Positions 1 through 8,638 of a stretch of DNA of 48,710 nt are shown piece after piece; position 1 is the first letter of the stretch; the number at the start of each line of letters is the position of its first letter. A model generated the notes under the pieces. That model was given only the letters and a program-made list of their open reading frames with translations. It had not been told where the DNA came from and did no database searches. Made by a program: the position numbers and the translations under genes. Origin of the DNA: Streptomyces tauricus (GTDB lineage Bacteria > Actinomycetota > Actinomycetes > Streptomycetales > Streptomycetaceae); assembly GCF_014650955.1 (NCBI RefSeq), contig NZ_BMVY01000047.1, positions 1 to 48,710 of the forward strand, written 5' to 3'.

Positions 1-31
1 CTACAAGATCCCGTTCACCGAGCCCTTGACG

Positions 32-214
32 TCACCATCGGGCCCTTAACTTCGTGGCATTGCATGATCCACCAGCGGTGATCATTTGAAGACACTGCCT
101 AGGCGGACGATCGGGCAACAACGGGGCTACACGCTCCCACAGGTCATCAGGCACAAGATCAACGGACACCCAACGGAATCTGCCGACACAGCACCCAACT
201 GCCAAGCCCCACAA
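32..214 (-). pseudogene. IS5-family transposase N-terminal scrap
   Basis: Residues 16-40 of this short frame contain LVPDDLWERVAPLLPDRPPR, the standard opening of IS5-family DDE transposases. The frame loses similarity straight afterwards, with no catalytic domain, so this is a broken start, not an active gene. It lies downstream, in transcription direction, of another IS5 remnant at 411-670, so the two pieces are either different copies or rearranged. The family is clear from the motif; the subgroup is not. Confidence 0.6.
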
Positions 215-410
215 CGACTTTCATTCTGAAATGATCAGCTGTGCCGAAGGAACCGCCCCCGTCGGTGTGTGCAGCACAGCGTCGGCCCGTGCGGTGACCC
301 GGTTGCGGGCCCGCGCTGTGCAGCGCCATCGTCACCTCCGTCGACCAGCAACTCACCGAATCCACCCCGGCCGCAGCAGCGGGTTCGGCCGGGCGAGGCG
401 GGGCAGCGCG

Positions 411-670
411 GGGCAGGCTGTCTTTCTCCAGCACCGTTTCGAACTGCAGCGAGTCGCCATGTTGCCTTGCCGTCGCAAGAATCGACGTGGGTTGTTGGCT
501 CTGCTCGACCAGAAGGTACGGCCTGGTGGTGAACCCGCCGTGTGAGCGGCCCAGCCCGTGATCACAGGGCTTGGTGAACACACCGCCCGGCGGTTCTTTC
601 TGCAGGTCACCCGGCCGACGAGCCCGGCTTGATGCTGGTGCGCACGGTATACCTTGGAGGCAACGCTGAG
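411..670 (-). pseudogene. IS5-family transposase catalytic-core remnant
   Basis: Minus-strand translation shows the IS5 core pattern: an AHQHQAG-like stretch in one frame, then after a frameshift near position 605 DHGLGRSHGGFTT, LLVEQSQQPTSILATA and GDSLQFETVLE. These match the conserved GRSRGG/LVEQ/GDSPQF region of IS5 transposases. Both the N-terminus and the C-terminal DDE part are missing. The flanking bases 671-983 show no recognisable product. Inactive remnant. Confidence 0.6.
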
Positions 671-983
671 GCCCCCACATGATGGCATCGTTCGCGTCAC
701 CAGGGGCTGATGTTGGGCAAGATGTGGACGCCAGTCGATCAGCGTGCTTCCACGTTCGGAGGCATAGGCGAGGAACCCGGGCCGGGGTGGGGGCGCACAG
801 GAAGGCGAGGAGCTCGCGGGCGAAGGGGACATTCTTCGGGCACGAACTGGCCTTGCCCGGAATCACTGCACCGGTCAGCCACCGCGCGACCGCGTTGAGA
901 CTGTCAGCGAGTCGGGCGCCTGTGTGGAACCCGTTCTCCCTGCCATCGGTGGGCAGGGGCGCCCTGCCCACCGATGGCACCCG

Positions 984-1367
984 TCACGGTGATGGCGGCC
1001 GAGGACGGTTGGCATTCTCCAGCATGACGAAATCGTCCGATCTAAGGTCGTTGACTGCGGCGGCCAGGTCGGTGGCGCCGTGATCCTCCGCGACCGAAGC
1101 CCGATCCAGGCACCGGTCGTCATCACCGTAGCCACGACGGCGTTGTCCGAGTTGGTCATGTCCACTGAGACCTGCCACCGCGCGCCGTCTTCGCTGGCGC
1201 CCGTCAACCGATATGCCGCAGTGATCGTTTCGTCGACATTCACCTCGCGGAGATAGCGAAGCTCGTCCACCGTCGATACCGGCGCGACGCCCGCTTCGGT
1301 GATGCGCCGAAGGGTCCAACCCGCCTCAACAAGGTGCACGTATCGAACGTCGGCGCTGTAGTGGAAG
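984..1367 (-). pseudogene. Hotdog thioesterase-like remnant
   Basis: Reading leftward from about 1367, the translation runs ADVRYVHLVEAGWTLRRI, then RYLREVNVDETITAAYRL and MTNSDNAVVATVMTTGAWI, a pattern typical of acyl-CoA thioesterase (4HBT-type) proteins. A frameshift near 1085 moves the tail (LAAAVNDLRSDDFVMLENA) to another frame ending at 984. A stop lies just upstream of the first recognisable residues, where the gene abuts the luciferase-like fragment at 1384. Both ends of that junction are truncated, suggesting a deletion that joined two genes. Confidence 0.5.
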
Positions 1368-1383
1368 TATTACGAAATCATCG

Positions 1384-1687
1384 CCCCCCAAGGCCGATAC
1401 CGAGGGTGAGGCGGCCGCCCGAAACACCGTCGATGCTCTGAGCCTCCTTGGCCAGCATACGAGCAGGCCAGACCGGGCCGAGCAGGACGTTACTGATGAG
1501 CCCGATACGGTTCGTGGCACCTGCCGCCGCTGCCAGCGCGACTGTGTCCATCACCCCCGGGTAAGCGACACGGCCCACACTGCCCAGGAAAGGCAAACCC
1601 CGCGTGTTCTGCGCGACGCGCCCACTCCGGAATGACGTCTGCTCTCACATCGCGTATCTGATTGGGAATTCCGATACCAATTTTCAT
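1384..1687 (-). pseudogene. Luciferase-like (LLM class) oxidoreductase, N-terminal fragment
   Basis: The gene starts MKIGIGIPNQIRDVRADVIP at 1687, behind a good ribosome site (AAGGAG), then shifts frame near 1595 and continues GVMDTVALAAAAGATNRIGL, ARMLAKEAQSIDGVSGGRL and LGIGLGGR. This is the N-terminal third of an F420/FMN-dependent luciferase-like monooxygenase. It ends at about 1384 where the thioesterase remnant begins. The retained promoter-side and ribosome site show that decay came from the 3' side. Confidence 0.6.
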
Positions 1688-1885
1688 GAGTGTTCTCCTT
1701 CTGTGAAGGGTATTTACCTCGGTTAGTCATGCGTTCACTGCAGGGATTACAATTGCGCAGCATGCTGCTCCCCCGATATTTCGGGGTGTTGAGCGATGCA
1801 AGACGCCTGGTTGACCCAAGCCTGATGAATTACGACGGCGCGCTGTGTCCGGTCTCATGGATGTCCGCCATCGACGGGGCGGGGC

Positions 1886-2120
1886 GATCCCGTTGGCCTG
1901 TCGGTTCTTTAGCAGGAACCGACAGGCATCGACGATGTCGGCCATGCCGCCGAGCTCGCCGGTCAGCGTCTTTGCTGGAACTTGTCAAGGGTTCCGGCCA
2001 GTCCCGCCCTGCCCTGCCCCGCCAGAACGGGCTGTCCTCGATCGGCCGGGGGTGGATCGCGTTCACCCGCACTGGAGCCGGCTCGACGCTCAGCGTCCGC
2101 ACCATCCCGGTCACGGCGGT
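1886..2120 (-). pseudogene. Short-chain dehydrogenase C-terminal remnant
   Basis: Across three frames the minus strand spells GMVRTLSVEPAPVRVNAIHP, then LDKFQQR, then MADIVDACRFLLKNRQANGI, matching the second half of classical SDR proteins (the PGxI segment after the active site and the ADIVDACRFLL segment before the C-terminus). The Rossmann N-terminus and the active-site Tyr/Lys are absent. At least two frameshifts are needed to join the pieces. Bases 2121-2283 show nothing recognisable. Confidence 0.5.
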
Positions 2121-2283
2121 TAACGGCCGTCAGGGTTGTCGAGCCGGGGGGTCTGTGCGATGAAGGCGGGACGAGCGCCGTGGATGCAGGACGCAGCACA
2201 CCTTCACGGGCACCGTAGGTCGCCTGTACGCGAAGATGGCCACAGATCTTGTCGTGTGAGCGTGCGCCGATTCCAGTTCCTGA

Positions 2284-2832
2284 TCAGTCTGCGAACGCAA
2301 GCAGCTCTTCGCGGAACGCTTCGGTGTCAACTTCCACACCGGACGCCACCCGGATCTGAAGGCCGCTCAGCGCGCAGAGGATGAGCTCAGCCCGTCGCTG
2401 GGCTGCCGGACCGGGCTCACCGGACGTCTGCTCGATCGAGCGGGCCAGCCACCCGCGCACTCGGACGTGGCGCTCAGCGATCATTGACTGCAGCCGGGCC
2501 GAGCTCGTCGCCTTCGCCCACACCTGGCTGCTGATCTGTCCTCGTCGCTGGTCGGTTGCGGCTGCCATCAGCGCCTCTATCGCTTCGTCGAGCGGCACGA
2601 GGTTACTGCTTTCCGCATCGAAACGAACACCGAGTGCGCTTTCACTCACCGCCATCACGACCGCGTCCTTGTTGTCGAAATAGCGGTAGACCGTCCCCGT
2701 TGCGACGCCGGAGGCATCCACGATGTCGGCCATCGAGGTATCGGAGAATCCCTGTTGAGCGAAGAGCGCCGTGGCGGCATCGATGATCGCCTGGCGACGG
2801 TCACGGACTTGTTGTTCGCTCAGTTTTGCCAT
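2284..2832 (-). CDS. TetR/AcrR-family transcriptional regulator
   Basis: 182 aa. An N-terminal helix-turn-helix (about residues 8-55, with GVATGTVYRYFDNKD as the recognition helix region) is followed by an all-helical ligand-binding C-terminus. I chose the ATG at 2832 because the frame stays open far upstream but TetR similarity begins at MAKLSEQQVRDRRQ and a GAGGAG ribosome site lies about 10 nt before it. It follows the methyltransferase gene by 31 nt, so the two are probably one transcript. It is the natural candidate to bind the palindrome at 3828-3845 and control both this operon and the divergent SDR. Its ligand is not predictable. Confidence 0.9.
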   Translation of the reverse strand: MAKLSEQQVRDRRQAIIDAATALFAQQGFSDTSMADIVDASGVATGTVYRYFDNKDAVVMAVSESALGVRFDAESSNLVPLDEAIEALMAAATDQRRGQISSQVWAKATSSARLQSMIAERHVRVRGWLARSIEQTSGEPGPAAQRRAELILCALSGLQIRVASGVEVDTEAFREELLAFAD

Positions 2833-2863
2833 GGTGCTGACGCGCTCCTCAATGAGCCGGTGT

Positions 2864-3769
2864 TCACGAAGCTTTCTGAACGGCGTGGAACAGCCACAAG
2901 CTCTCGCCGCCCCGTCGGGAATCCCAGTGATCGGGCACCCGCCTGTCGAGTGTGGTCCCGTGTGCGGCGAACGTCGACTCCGTGACGTTCCATTCTGCCG
3001 GTGAAAGCCACTGCGCAGGCGGAGCACCCGGACCAGGCGCGGCGTGCGGGAGGATCCCGTCGGTGATGATGTCCGCACTGTCAGGGGCTTTGTCGTCCGT
3101 ACGGTTCCGAGCAGCGAAATCCGCTCGTTCCTGTGGCGTCGAGGTCGCGTAGTCACCGGCCAGCCAGGTCATCGGCGCAGGGCCGCCGGCGATGCCTTTG
3201 ACGATGTCATCGCAGATCTGGCGGTCCAGATAGAACAACAGCCCCTCAAGCAGCCACGACGACGGCCGAGCGTTGTCGAACCCCGCCGCGGCGAGCATTT
3301 CACGCCACTCCCCCGTCGCATCTGAGGAAATCCTGATCCGCTCGGCGGTCGGTCTCAGATCCGTCCGGGCAAGCAACTCGTCCTTGAACGCATGGACCTC
3401 GGCACTGTCGATCTCGAAGATCCGGGTGCCGCGCGGCCACGGCATGCGGTAGGCGCGGACGTCGAGTCCTGAGCCGAGCAGAACCACTTGGCGGGACCCG
3501 GCGGCCGCGGTCGCGCGCAGGTGCGTATCGAAGAAGTGGGTGCGGACCGCCATGTAGTCCCCCATCATCCGAGTCAGCGGTGAGGTCGCGCTGACCCCGT
3601 CGGCGAGATAGTCCCGCTGGTCCGCGGGCACCTCGCCCCTCAGGGAAACGAGGAGCCGCGCAAGCAGATCGTCGAACAACGCGTCGGGACGGGTGCCTTC
3701 GGGCGCCCGCATAGCCGCGGTCGCCACGCCACTGCTGGCGATGGATCCGGGGATCCTCAGCTCACTCAT
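2864..3769 (-). CDS. Class I SAM-dependent methyltransferase (TIGR00027/LCMT-like)
   Basis: 301 aa, normal length for the actinobacterial TIGR00027 family of putative SAM-dependent O-methyltransferases. The SAM-binding motif is VVLLGSGLDVRAYRM, followed by the acidic strand IFEIDS that would hold the SAM ribose and by the LLEGLLFYLD segment typical of the leucine carboxyl methyltransferase fold. It starts at ATG 3769, 91 bp from the divergent SDR start, with the 18-bp palindrome between them. With the TetR gene downstream and the SDR opposite, it suggests a small-molecule tailoring or detoxification unit; the substrate is unknown. Confidence 0.88.
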   Translation of the reverse strand: MSELRIPGSIASSGVATAAMRAPEGTRPDALFDDLLARLLVSLRGEVPADQRDYLADGVSATSPLTRMMGDYMAVRTHFFDTHLRATAAAGSRQVVLLGSGLDVRAYRMPWPRGTRIFEIDSAEVHAFKDELLARTDLRPTAERIRISSDATGEWREMLAAAGFDNARPSSWLLEGLLFYLDRQICDDIVKGIAGGPAPMTWLAGDYATSTPQERADFAARNRTDDKAPDSADIITDGILPHAAPGPGAPPAQWLSPAEWNVTESTFAAHGTTLDRRVPDHWDSRRGGESLWLFHAVQKAS

Positions 3770-3827
3770 GGACGAACCTTCCGTTCAGCAGCGGAGTTGT
3801 GATGATCCGCCGCGCTCCGCCATCATA

Positions 3828-3845
3828 GGAATGAACGTTCATTCC
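3828..3845. promoter_or_regulatory. 18-bp perfect palindromic operator, probable TetR site
   Basis: GGAATGAACGTTCATTCC is a perfect 18-bp palindrome between the divergent methyltransferase and SDR starts, 15 bp before the SDR GTG codon. A possible SDR promoter lies just upstream (TTGTGA at 3797-3802, CATCAT at 3821-3826, 18-bp spacer), which would put the palindrome at the transcription start. The form is typical of TetR-family operators. The regulator encoded at 2284-2832 is the likely partner; that assignment is inferred from position. Confidence 0.8.
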
Positions 3846-3860
3846 GACAAGGAGATCATA

Positions 3861-4625
3861 GTGACAACCCAAGGCACGCAGGGCCACGCACCTCGTACCG
3901 CTCTCGTTACCGGATCAACGAGCGGCGTCGGTCGCGCGGCCGCGGTGGCCCTTGCCCAGGCGGGCATGTCGGTCGTCGTGCACGGCCGCGACGCGGAACG
4001 CGGGCAGTCGGTCTGCGAGGAGATCCAGGCCGCTGGCGGGACGGCGACGCTGCTGCTGGCAGACCTCGGTGACGTCGCGCAGGTCCGCGAGCTGGCCGAG
4101 CGCGCTGAGACGGTGACCGGCGGCATCGACGTACTCGTCAACAACGCCTTCGAACCCGGCATCTACGCACCGAGCGCGGACACCTCGATCGAGGACTTCG
4201 AGCTGCGCATCGCGATCAACATGCGGGCGCCGTTCCTGCTCACCTCGGCGCTCGCCCCCGCGATGGCCGAACGCGGCCAGGGCACTGTCGTAAACGTGTC
4301 GATGGCCGCAGCCAGCAAGGGGGTACCCGGGATCGCGCTGACGTCGGCGACGAAGGCCGCACTGGAAGCGCTCACCCGCTCCTGGGCGGCCGAGTACGGG
4401 CCCCGCGGCGTCCGGGTCAACACCGTCAGCCCGGGCGTCGTGCTGACGCCGGCCAACGCGCACATGCTCGACCAGATGCATGCCTTCGCGTCCACCACTC
4501 CGGCGCAGCGGCCTGCAGAAGTGGCAGAGGTCGCCGCCGTGATCGCGTTCCTTGCGTCGCCGGGTGCGTCTTTCATTCAGGGGGCCAACGTCGCGGTGGA
4601 CGGCGGAATGCTCGCGGCCTCCTGA
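3861..4625 (+). CDS. SDR-family oxidoreductase with Thr in place of catalytic Tyr
   Basis: 254 aa. The GTG at 3861 is chosen because AAGGAG lies at 3849-3854; longer in-frame starts would run through the operator. The cofactor motif is TGSTSGVG (about residues 17-24), and the NNAG position reads NNAF. The usual YxxxK active site reads TSATK: residue 161 is Thr (ACG) where Tyr is expected, while Lys165 is kept. The C-terminal ASFIQGANVAVDGGM is standard. The fold is certain. Normal dehydrogenase chemistry is doubtful without the Tyr unless the alignment hides another residue. Divergent from the methyltransferase/TetR pair and probably co-regulated with it. Confidence 0.88.
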   Translation: MTTQGTQGHAPRTALVTGSTSGVGRAAAVALAQAGMSVVVHGRDAERGQSVCEEIQAAGGTATLLLADLGDVAQVRELAERAETVTGGIDVLVNNAFEPGIYAPSADTSIEDFELRIAINMRAPFLLTSALAPAMAERGQGTVVNVSMAAASKGVPGIALTSATKAALEALTRSWAAEYGPRGVRVNTVSPGVVLTPANAHMLDQMHAFASTTPAQRPAEVAEVAAVIAFLASPGASFIQGANVAVDGGMLAAS

Positions 4626-4649
4626 CAGGGCGCCAGAATCCGTTCTCAT

Positions 4650-5350
4650 CACATGATTGGGTGCCCGCCGTTGGCGTGGGGCCATGTCTTGTGGCATCGG
4701 GTTGATGACCGGGGGCCTGGAGTTCGGAGGGCAGGTCCTTGTCCGTCCAGGCTTGCCAGCACCGGTACAGAGTGACGGCGGGGGTGAGCCAGGAACGGAC
4801 CGCCCGTAAGGGCCCGGGCCAGCAAGGCCGTTGGTGCTGGTGGGATGTGGCTGAGCCCTCTCCCTGGCACGCCATCAGGCCCGATCGGGCGCGGTGGTGT
4901 CCAGAGGGCCGGGTGGGGCGAACCACCGGTCCAGCAGAAGGAAGGGGCAGTTGACGGGGGTTTGGTGACGGCGGATGGCTCGGTCGGAGCTGACCTGGAA
5001 GTCGGCCCGGCCCAGTCCGTCCTTGATCTGCTCGTAGCTCTGCTCGGTCCAGGGCCGCAGCCCGTAGAGCCGGACGGTTCGGCGAGGCCGGCCTGTGGGC
5101 GCGGGCCGGTGGCGGCGTGCGGGACGTCGGGGCGGGGCAGGTCGGTGGCCAGGAACCAGGTGGCTTTCTCCGGCAGCACGCCCGGATCGGTGGTGGCCAC
5201 CACCGGGCGGCGCGGGCAGTCGGGGCCGTAGCCGGCCAGGCGGGCATCAACAGCCCACCAGGTCTCGGTGTGTCCGTCGCGGAAGTGGCGCTCCACCCGT
5301 CTCCAGTCACCCGGATGTTCCGGATCCGTCCCGGCCAGGGGACCGCACAT
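4650..5350 (-). pseudogene. IS701-family transposase, C-terminal half, frameshifted
   Basis: Starting near 5350 the minus strand reads CGPLAGTDPEHP, then VERHFRDGHTETWWAVDARL, then VVATTDPGVLPEKATWFLAT, all typical of the C-terminal half of IS701-family transposases. Near 5070 the frame breaks: the expected LYGLRPWTEQSYEQIKDGL and DRAIRRHQTPVN are found in another frame. The N-terminal half is missing. At 5350 the fragment meets an MmyB-like regulator fragment on the opposite strand. Inactive. Confidence 0.75.
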
Positions 5351-5352
5351 CG

Positions 5353-5529
5353 GTCACCAAGCACATCACGCACCCGACAGGAGGGCCGCTCGAGTTCGGC
5401 GTCGAAGCGGTGACACTCCCCCAGAGCTCCGACCAACAACTGGTGATCTACACGGTCGAGCCCGACTCCCCCACGGCGCGCGCCCTTCCCTCACTCAGCA
5501 GTTGCGCGCTGCAAGCGGCCCGTGTGTGA
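5353..5529 (+). pseudogene. MmyB-like regulator ligand-domain C-terminal fragment
   Basis: About 58 residues: VTKHITHPTGGPLEFGVEAV, then QLVIYTVEPDSPTARAL. This is the end of the MmyB-like (MltR) ligand-binding domain, whose hallmark is a HPxxGxLxLxxE strand followed by LVxYTAEPGSP. The DNA-binding HTH domain and most of the ligand domain are gone. It touches the IS701 remnant. Two further MmyB-like ends occur at 32682-32966 and 44144-44557. Confidence 0.6.
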
Positions 5530-5588
5530 GGCGGTCCCGGCGGTGACCACGTACGACTGGGAGAGCCCGAAGATGCCGCAGAGCCGCT

Positions 5589-7385
5589 TCACGCCGTCTG
5601 GACCGGCTTCTCGCTACGGTTGACTGAGTGTGAGTCAGTGACGGAGCTGGCCCGCCCGAACCACCTAGGCGTACTCGGTCGGCCCCGGCCGTCGGGCATG
5701 ATCTGCTGGACGGGTTGGCGCGGAGGGTGCTCCCCGCCGGACGTTTCTTCTCGAGCACCACCGTGCCCAACACATCTCCTCAGTCCGTGGTCACCGGTTC
5801 GGTGCTTCGGGGCGGGTGCGGGAGCCGTGGTGGGCGCTGCCCGGCCGGGCGTTGGCGGTGACCACCAGTTCACCCGGCCCGCCAGTTGCCTGAACGCCGG
5901 GACCAGCACGCCTCGTACGACGGTGGCGTCGATGAGGACGATGGCCGCCAGCGTCGTGCCCAGCGCCACCAGCAGGCTGACCTGGGAGAGCATCAGCGCG
6001 CCCATGCTCACGGCGACCACCAGCGCCGCAGTGGTGAACAGCCGTCCCGTGTGCTCGATACCGAAGACGATGGCGGCCGTGTTGTGCCCGGTGCGCCGCC
6101 ACTCCTCTGCCATGCGGGAGACGAGGAAGACCTCGTAGTCCACGCACAGCCCGAAGGCCAGCGCGGCAGCGAGCAGCGGCATCGTGATCTCCAGCGTGCT
6201 CGCGCCTCCCGTGGCCGGCGGTCCGAGGAGCTGGAGGCGCTGGAAGAGCAGGACCATCAGGCCGAGGGCGGCGCCGATGCTGAGCGCGCCCAGGACGGCG
6301 GCCTTCAACGCCACCAGCAGGCTCCTGGTGAACAGCAGCAGCATGATGAACACAGCGCACAAGGTGAGCCCCGTCCACCAGGGGAGCGCGTCCATGACGG
6401 CTTGCCGGGTGTCGTCGAAGTGGGCGGCTGTCCCGGTCACCAGGGCCGGGCCCGGAGCCGGGGTGGCGCGTACGGCGTCGACCAGGGCGCTGGTCTCCGA
6501 GGACTGGACCGGGTCGGCGCCGAAGACCGTGACCAGCGCGCCGGTGCGGGAAGCCGCTCCCGTGTGACGCTTCGCGACGCGCCGGCCCTCAGCGTATTCG
6601 CCTGCCGCCGTGCTCACGCGGGCCGCGCCGGGCAGTGCGGCCAGCGTGCGGGCATACGCGTCGAGTTCGGTGGCCCGGGACGCCGCGTCAGTTCGGGGCA
6701 GTACCACGGCTGCTGTTCCGGTGCGAAGGAGAAGTCCGCGCGGACGGCGCGGCGGCTGTCCGCGCCTCGGCGCTGGGTAGGAGGACGGACTCGTCGGTCA
6801 GCGCGGGCCGAAGCCCCGCGACGGGCAGGGCCAGGCCCAGTAGGAGGACGGCCCCGGCCGTTCCCCACAGCCAGGACCGTGCGGTGACCGCTACGGCAGC
6901 CCGTCGCCAGGCCGGGCTGACCGACAGGTCGCCGGAGCCCCGGCACCAGGGTCCGCGACTCGGCAGACGTGGACCATCGAGCCGGCCGCCCAGAGCGGCG
7001 ACCAGGACAGGAAGGAGGAACAGGGTGCCGGCGGCGCAGAACGCAACGACGATCAGCGAGGCGATCGCGAGGGAACGAATCAGCCCCAGCGGAAAACGAG
7101 CAGGCCCGCCATGCACCAGGCCATGGTCAGGGCGCAGAAGACGACGGCCCGGCCGGTGGTGGACATCGCCCGCCCCACAGCCTGTTCGGCGTCCAGACCG
7201 CGGGCGCGCTCCTCCCGGTAGCGGGCGAGGGTGAACAGGGCGTAGTCGACGGCGAGGCCGAAGCCGAGGGCGCAGCTGAGGTTCACGGCGAAGACCGAGA
7301 TCGGCATCAGCCGGGTCGCGACCGCGAGCAGGACCAGAGCTCCCGAGGCCGCGGTCGCGCCGATCGCGCAGGTATGCCCTCGCCG
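5589..7385 (-). pseudogene. MMPL-family RND exporter, 5'-truncated and frameshifted
   Basis: The middle and C-terminal parts of an MMPL membrane transporter are spread over changing frames. Signature pieces are LGFGLAVDYALFTLARYREE (near 7230), FGLCVDYEVFLVSRMAEEWR (near 6120), the TM stretch LTLCAVFIMLLLFTRSLLVA and the final VALGTTLAAIVLIDATVVRG. The repeated GxxxDYxxF motifs are the proton-relay segments of the two halves. Frame changes occur near 7085 and between about 6700 and 6780. The 5' end is lost at the IS1380 stub. After the last helix (about 5880) the frame runs on into unrelated sequence to 5589. Not functional as read. Confidence 0.8.
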
Positions 7386-7774
7386 GTCTCGGCAGCCTGC
7401 ATCCAGGCGACTTACCGGGCTGAGGCGCGGGCGGCTCGCAGCGAAGCGAGTGCAGCCTCGTCGGTGTCGGCGAGCAACCGCCAAGCGGTGGGCGTGGAGG
7501 CGACCGGGCCGAACACCCCTGCCTGGTCCCGCAGCACGGCCAGATCCGCGATCGCCTTACCACCATCGGCGAACATCACCGCCAGATCGGTGGCGACCCG
7601 GCCCGGATCATGCCCGGTCCCGCGCGGCCGAAGCGACCTGAGAGCGGCGGAGTACGCGGCCGTCAGCCCGGTGGCATCAGCGAGATCCGCCAGCAACCGC
7701 GCCCCGGCATGCCCGACCACTCCCGAACCATCGGCACTGACCTGGACCTTGGGACGCAACCCGATAGCCTGCAC
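7370..7774 (-). pseudogene. IS1380-family transposase N-terminal fragment
   Basis: The frame starts MQAIGLRPKVQVSADGSGVV at 7774 and continues LLADLADATGLTAAYSAALR, GHDPGRVATDLAVMFADG and AWRLLADTDEAALASLRAAR, the N-terminal region of IS1380-family (DDE group 1) transposases. A TAA at about 7410 interrupts it; the following VAWMQAAETGEG is still family-like in the same frame. It ends by about 7370 at the MMPL remnant, so the IS either inserted there and lost its 3' part or was joined by deletion. Confidence 0.8.
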
Positions 7775-7777
7775 GTA

Positions 7778-7849
7778 GAAAGTGCCCTCCGCCTGGACCG
7801 ACAGAACCCCTCAGCAAGATTCATCGCCCCAGGTCAGGAAGGCACTTTC
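7778..7849. repeat. Inverted repeat upstream of IS1380 transposase (IS end region)
   Basis: GAAAGTGCCCTCC at 7778-7790 is matched by GGAAGGCACTTTC at 7837-7849 (12 of 13 complementary bases). It lies immediately upstream of the transposase start and probably marks the left-end/leader structure of the element. The opposite IS end was not found, in keeping with truncation. Bases 7850-7990 show nothing recognisable. Confidence 0.5.
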
Positions 7850-7990
7850 GCGTTCCCGCCCCAAAGCCAGCCGTACCCAAGCGAAACGGCGAGGCTAGTC
7901 CAGCAACCAAGGGTCGAGGCTGCTGGTCAGCGCGTCCGCAGACAGGGTCTGAGGGATCAGGTGAGGCGGCAGCAAGGGCCGAGGGCCTGC

Positions 7991-8593
7991 TCAACGTTCC
8001 GGACGTGATCGTGGAGCGGGTCGGCCATCGCTCATGCGCAGGATCAAGGTGACCGCGTCCTGCGAGCGGGTTCCGGGAGTGAGGACTTTCTGCAGAAGGA
8101 GGCCGCGAATCGCGGCGATGGTGACGGTGGCCACCTCCCGCGCTTCCTTCGCCTCGAGCCCTTCGCGTTCCGCGAGTGAGGACAGCATCACGGTCAGGTC
8201 GTCGATCGACTCCACGAACTCACGGAAGTCCTCGGGGGCGTACGCGGCCAGGCCGACGACGTGGAAGAAGCCGCGGACACGCGACAGCTGCTCCGGCCGG
8301 GTGTAAGTACGCCAGATCGCCGCGACGAAATCGTCGAAGGTTCCCTGCTGGGCCGCCTCCAGAAGTGCCTCGTTGTCACGGGATCGCTGGGCCGTGAGCA
8401 TGGCGGCCAAGACGCCCGGGAGCGACCTGAAGTGGTAGCGCAACAGGGCGTGGCTGGTCTCGATCCGGGCGGCGATCTCGCGGAGCGACATCGCCGGCGG
8501 GGGAAGGGCCTCACCGAAGGCGTCGAGAAGCCGTGCCAGGAGTCGTTCGCGCGCACTGACGTTGCGTTGCGAAGTTGACAGGATCACTCCCAC
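7991..8593 (-). CDS. TetR/AcrR-family transcriptional regulator
   Basis: 200 aa. An N-terminal HTH (SLREIAARIETSHALLRYHF, about residues 36-55) is followed by a helical effector domain (RGFFHVVGLAAYAPEDFREF, then VATVTIAAIRGLLLQK). The start is taken at GTG 8593; GTG 8587 is also possible. It is divergent from the amidohydrolase pseudogene with only 45 bp between them, which holds an imperfect palindrome. It probably represses that amidohydrolase/hydrolase transcript. Full length and undamaged although its first target gene is broken. Confidence 0.88.
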   Translation of the reverse strand: MGVILSTSQRNVSARERLLARLLDAFGEALPPPAMSLREIAARIETSHALLRYHFRSLPGVLAAMLTAQRSRDNEALLEAAQQGTFDDFVAAIWRTYTRPEQLSRVRGFFHVVGLAAYAPEDFREFVESIDDLTVMLSSLAEREGLEAKEAREVATVTIAAIRGLLLQKVLTPGTRSQDAVTLILRMSDGRPAPRSRPER

Positions 8594-8595
8594 AG

Positions 8596-8611
8596 TTTAT
8601 CCATTGGAAAA
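8596..8611. promoter_or_regulatory. Imperfect palindrome, possible TetR operator
   Basis: TTTATCCATTGGAAAA, centred on TCCATTGGA, sits in the short gap between divergent starts at 8593 and 8639. The inner nine bases are a perfect dyad around the central T and the outer T/A bases mostly pair. Position, not experiment, suggests binding by the adjacent TetR protein. Weaker than the other operators in this window. Confidence 0.4.
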
Positions 8612-8638
8612 GAAGCTCGCAACAGCGGAGGATCGACG

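Noticed and set aside
5886..6887. 333-codon plus-strand frame opposite the MMPL remnant
   Set aside because: Charged low-complexity antisense translation; the minus strand carries clear MMPL motifs.
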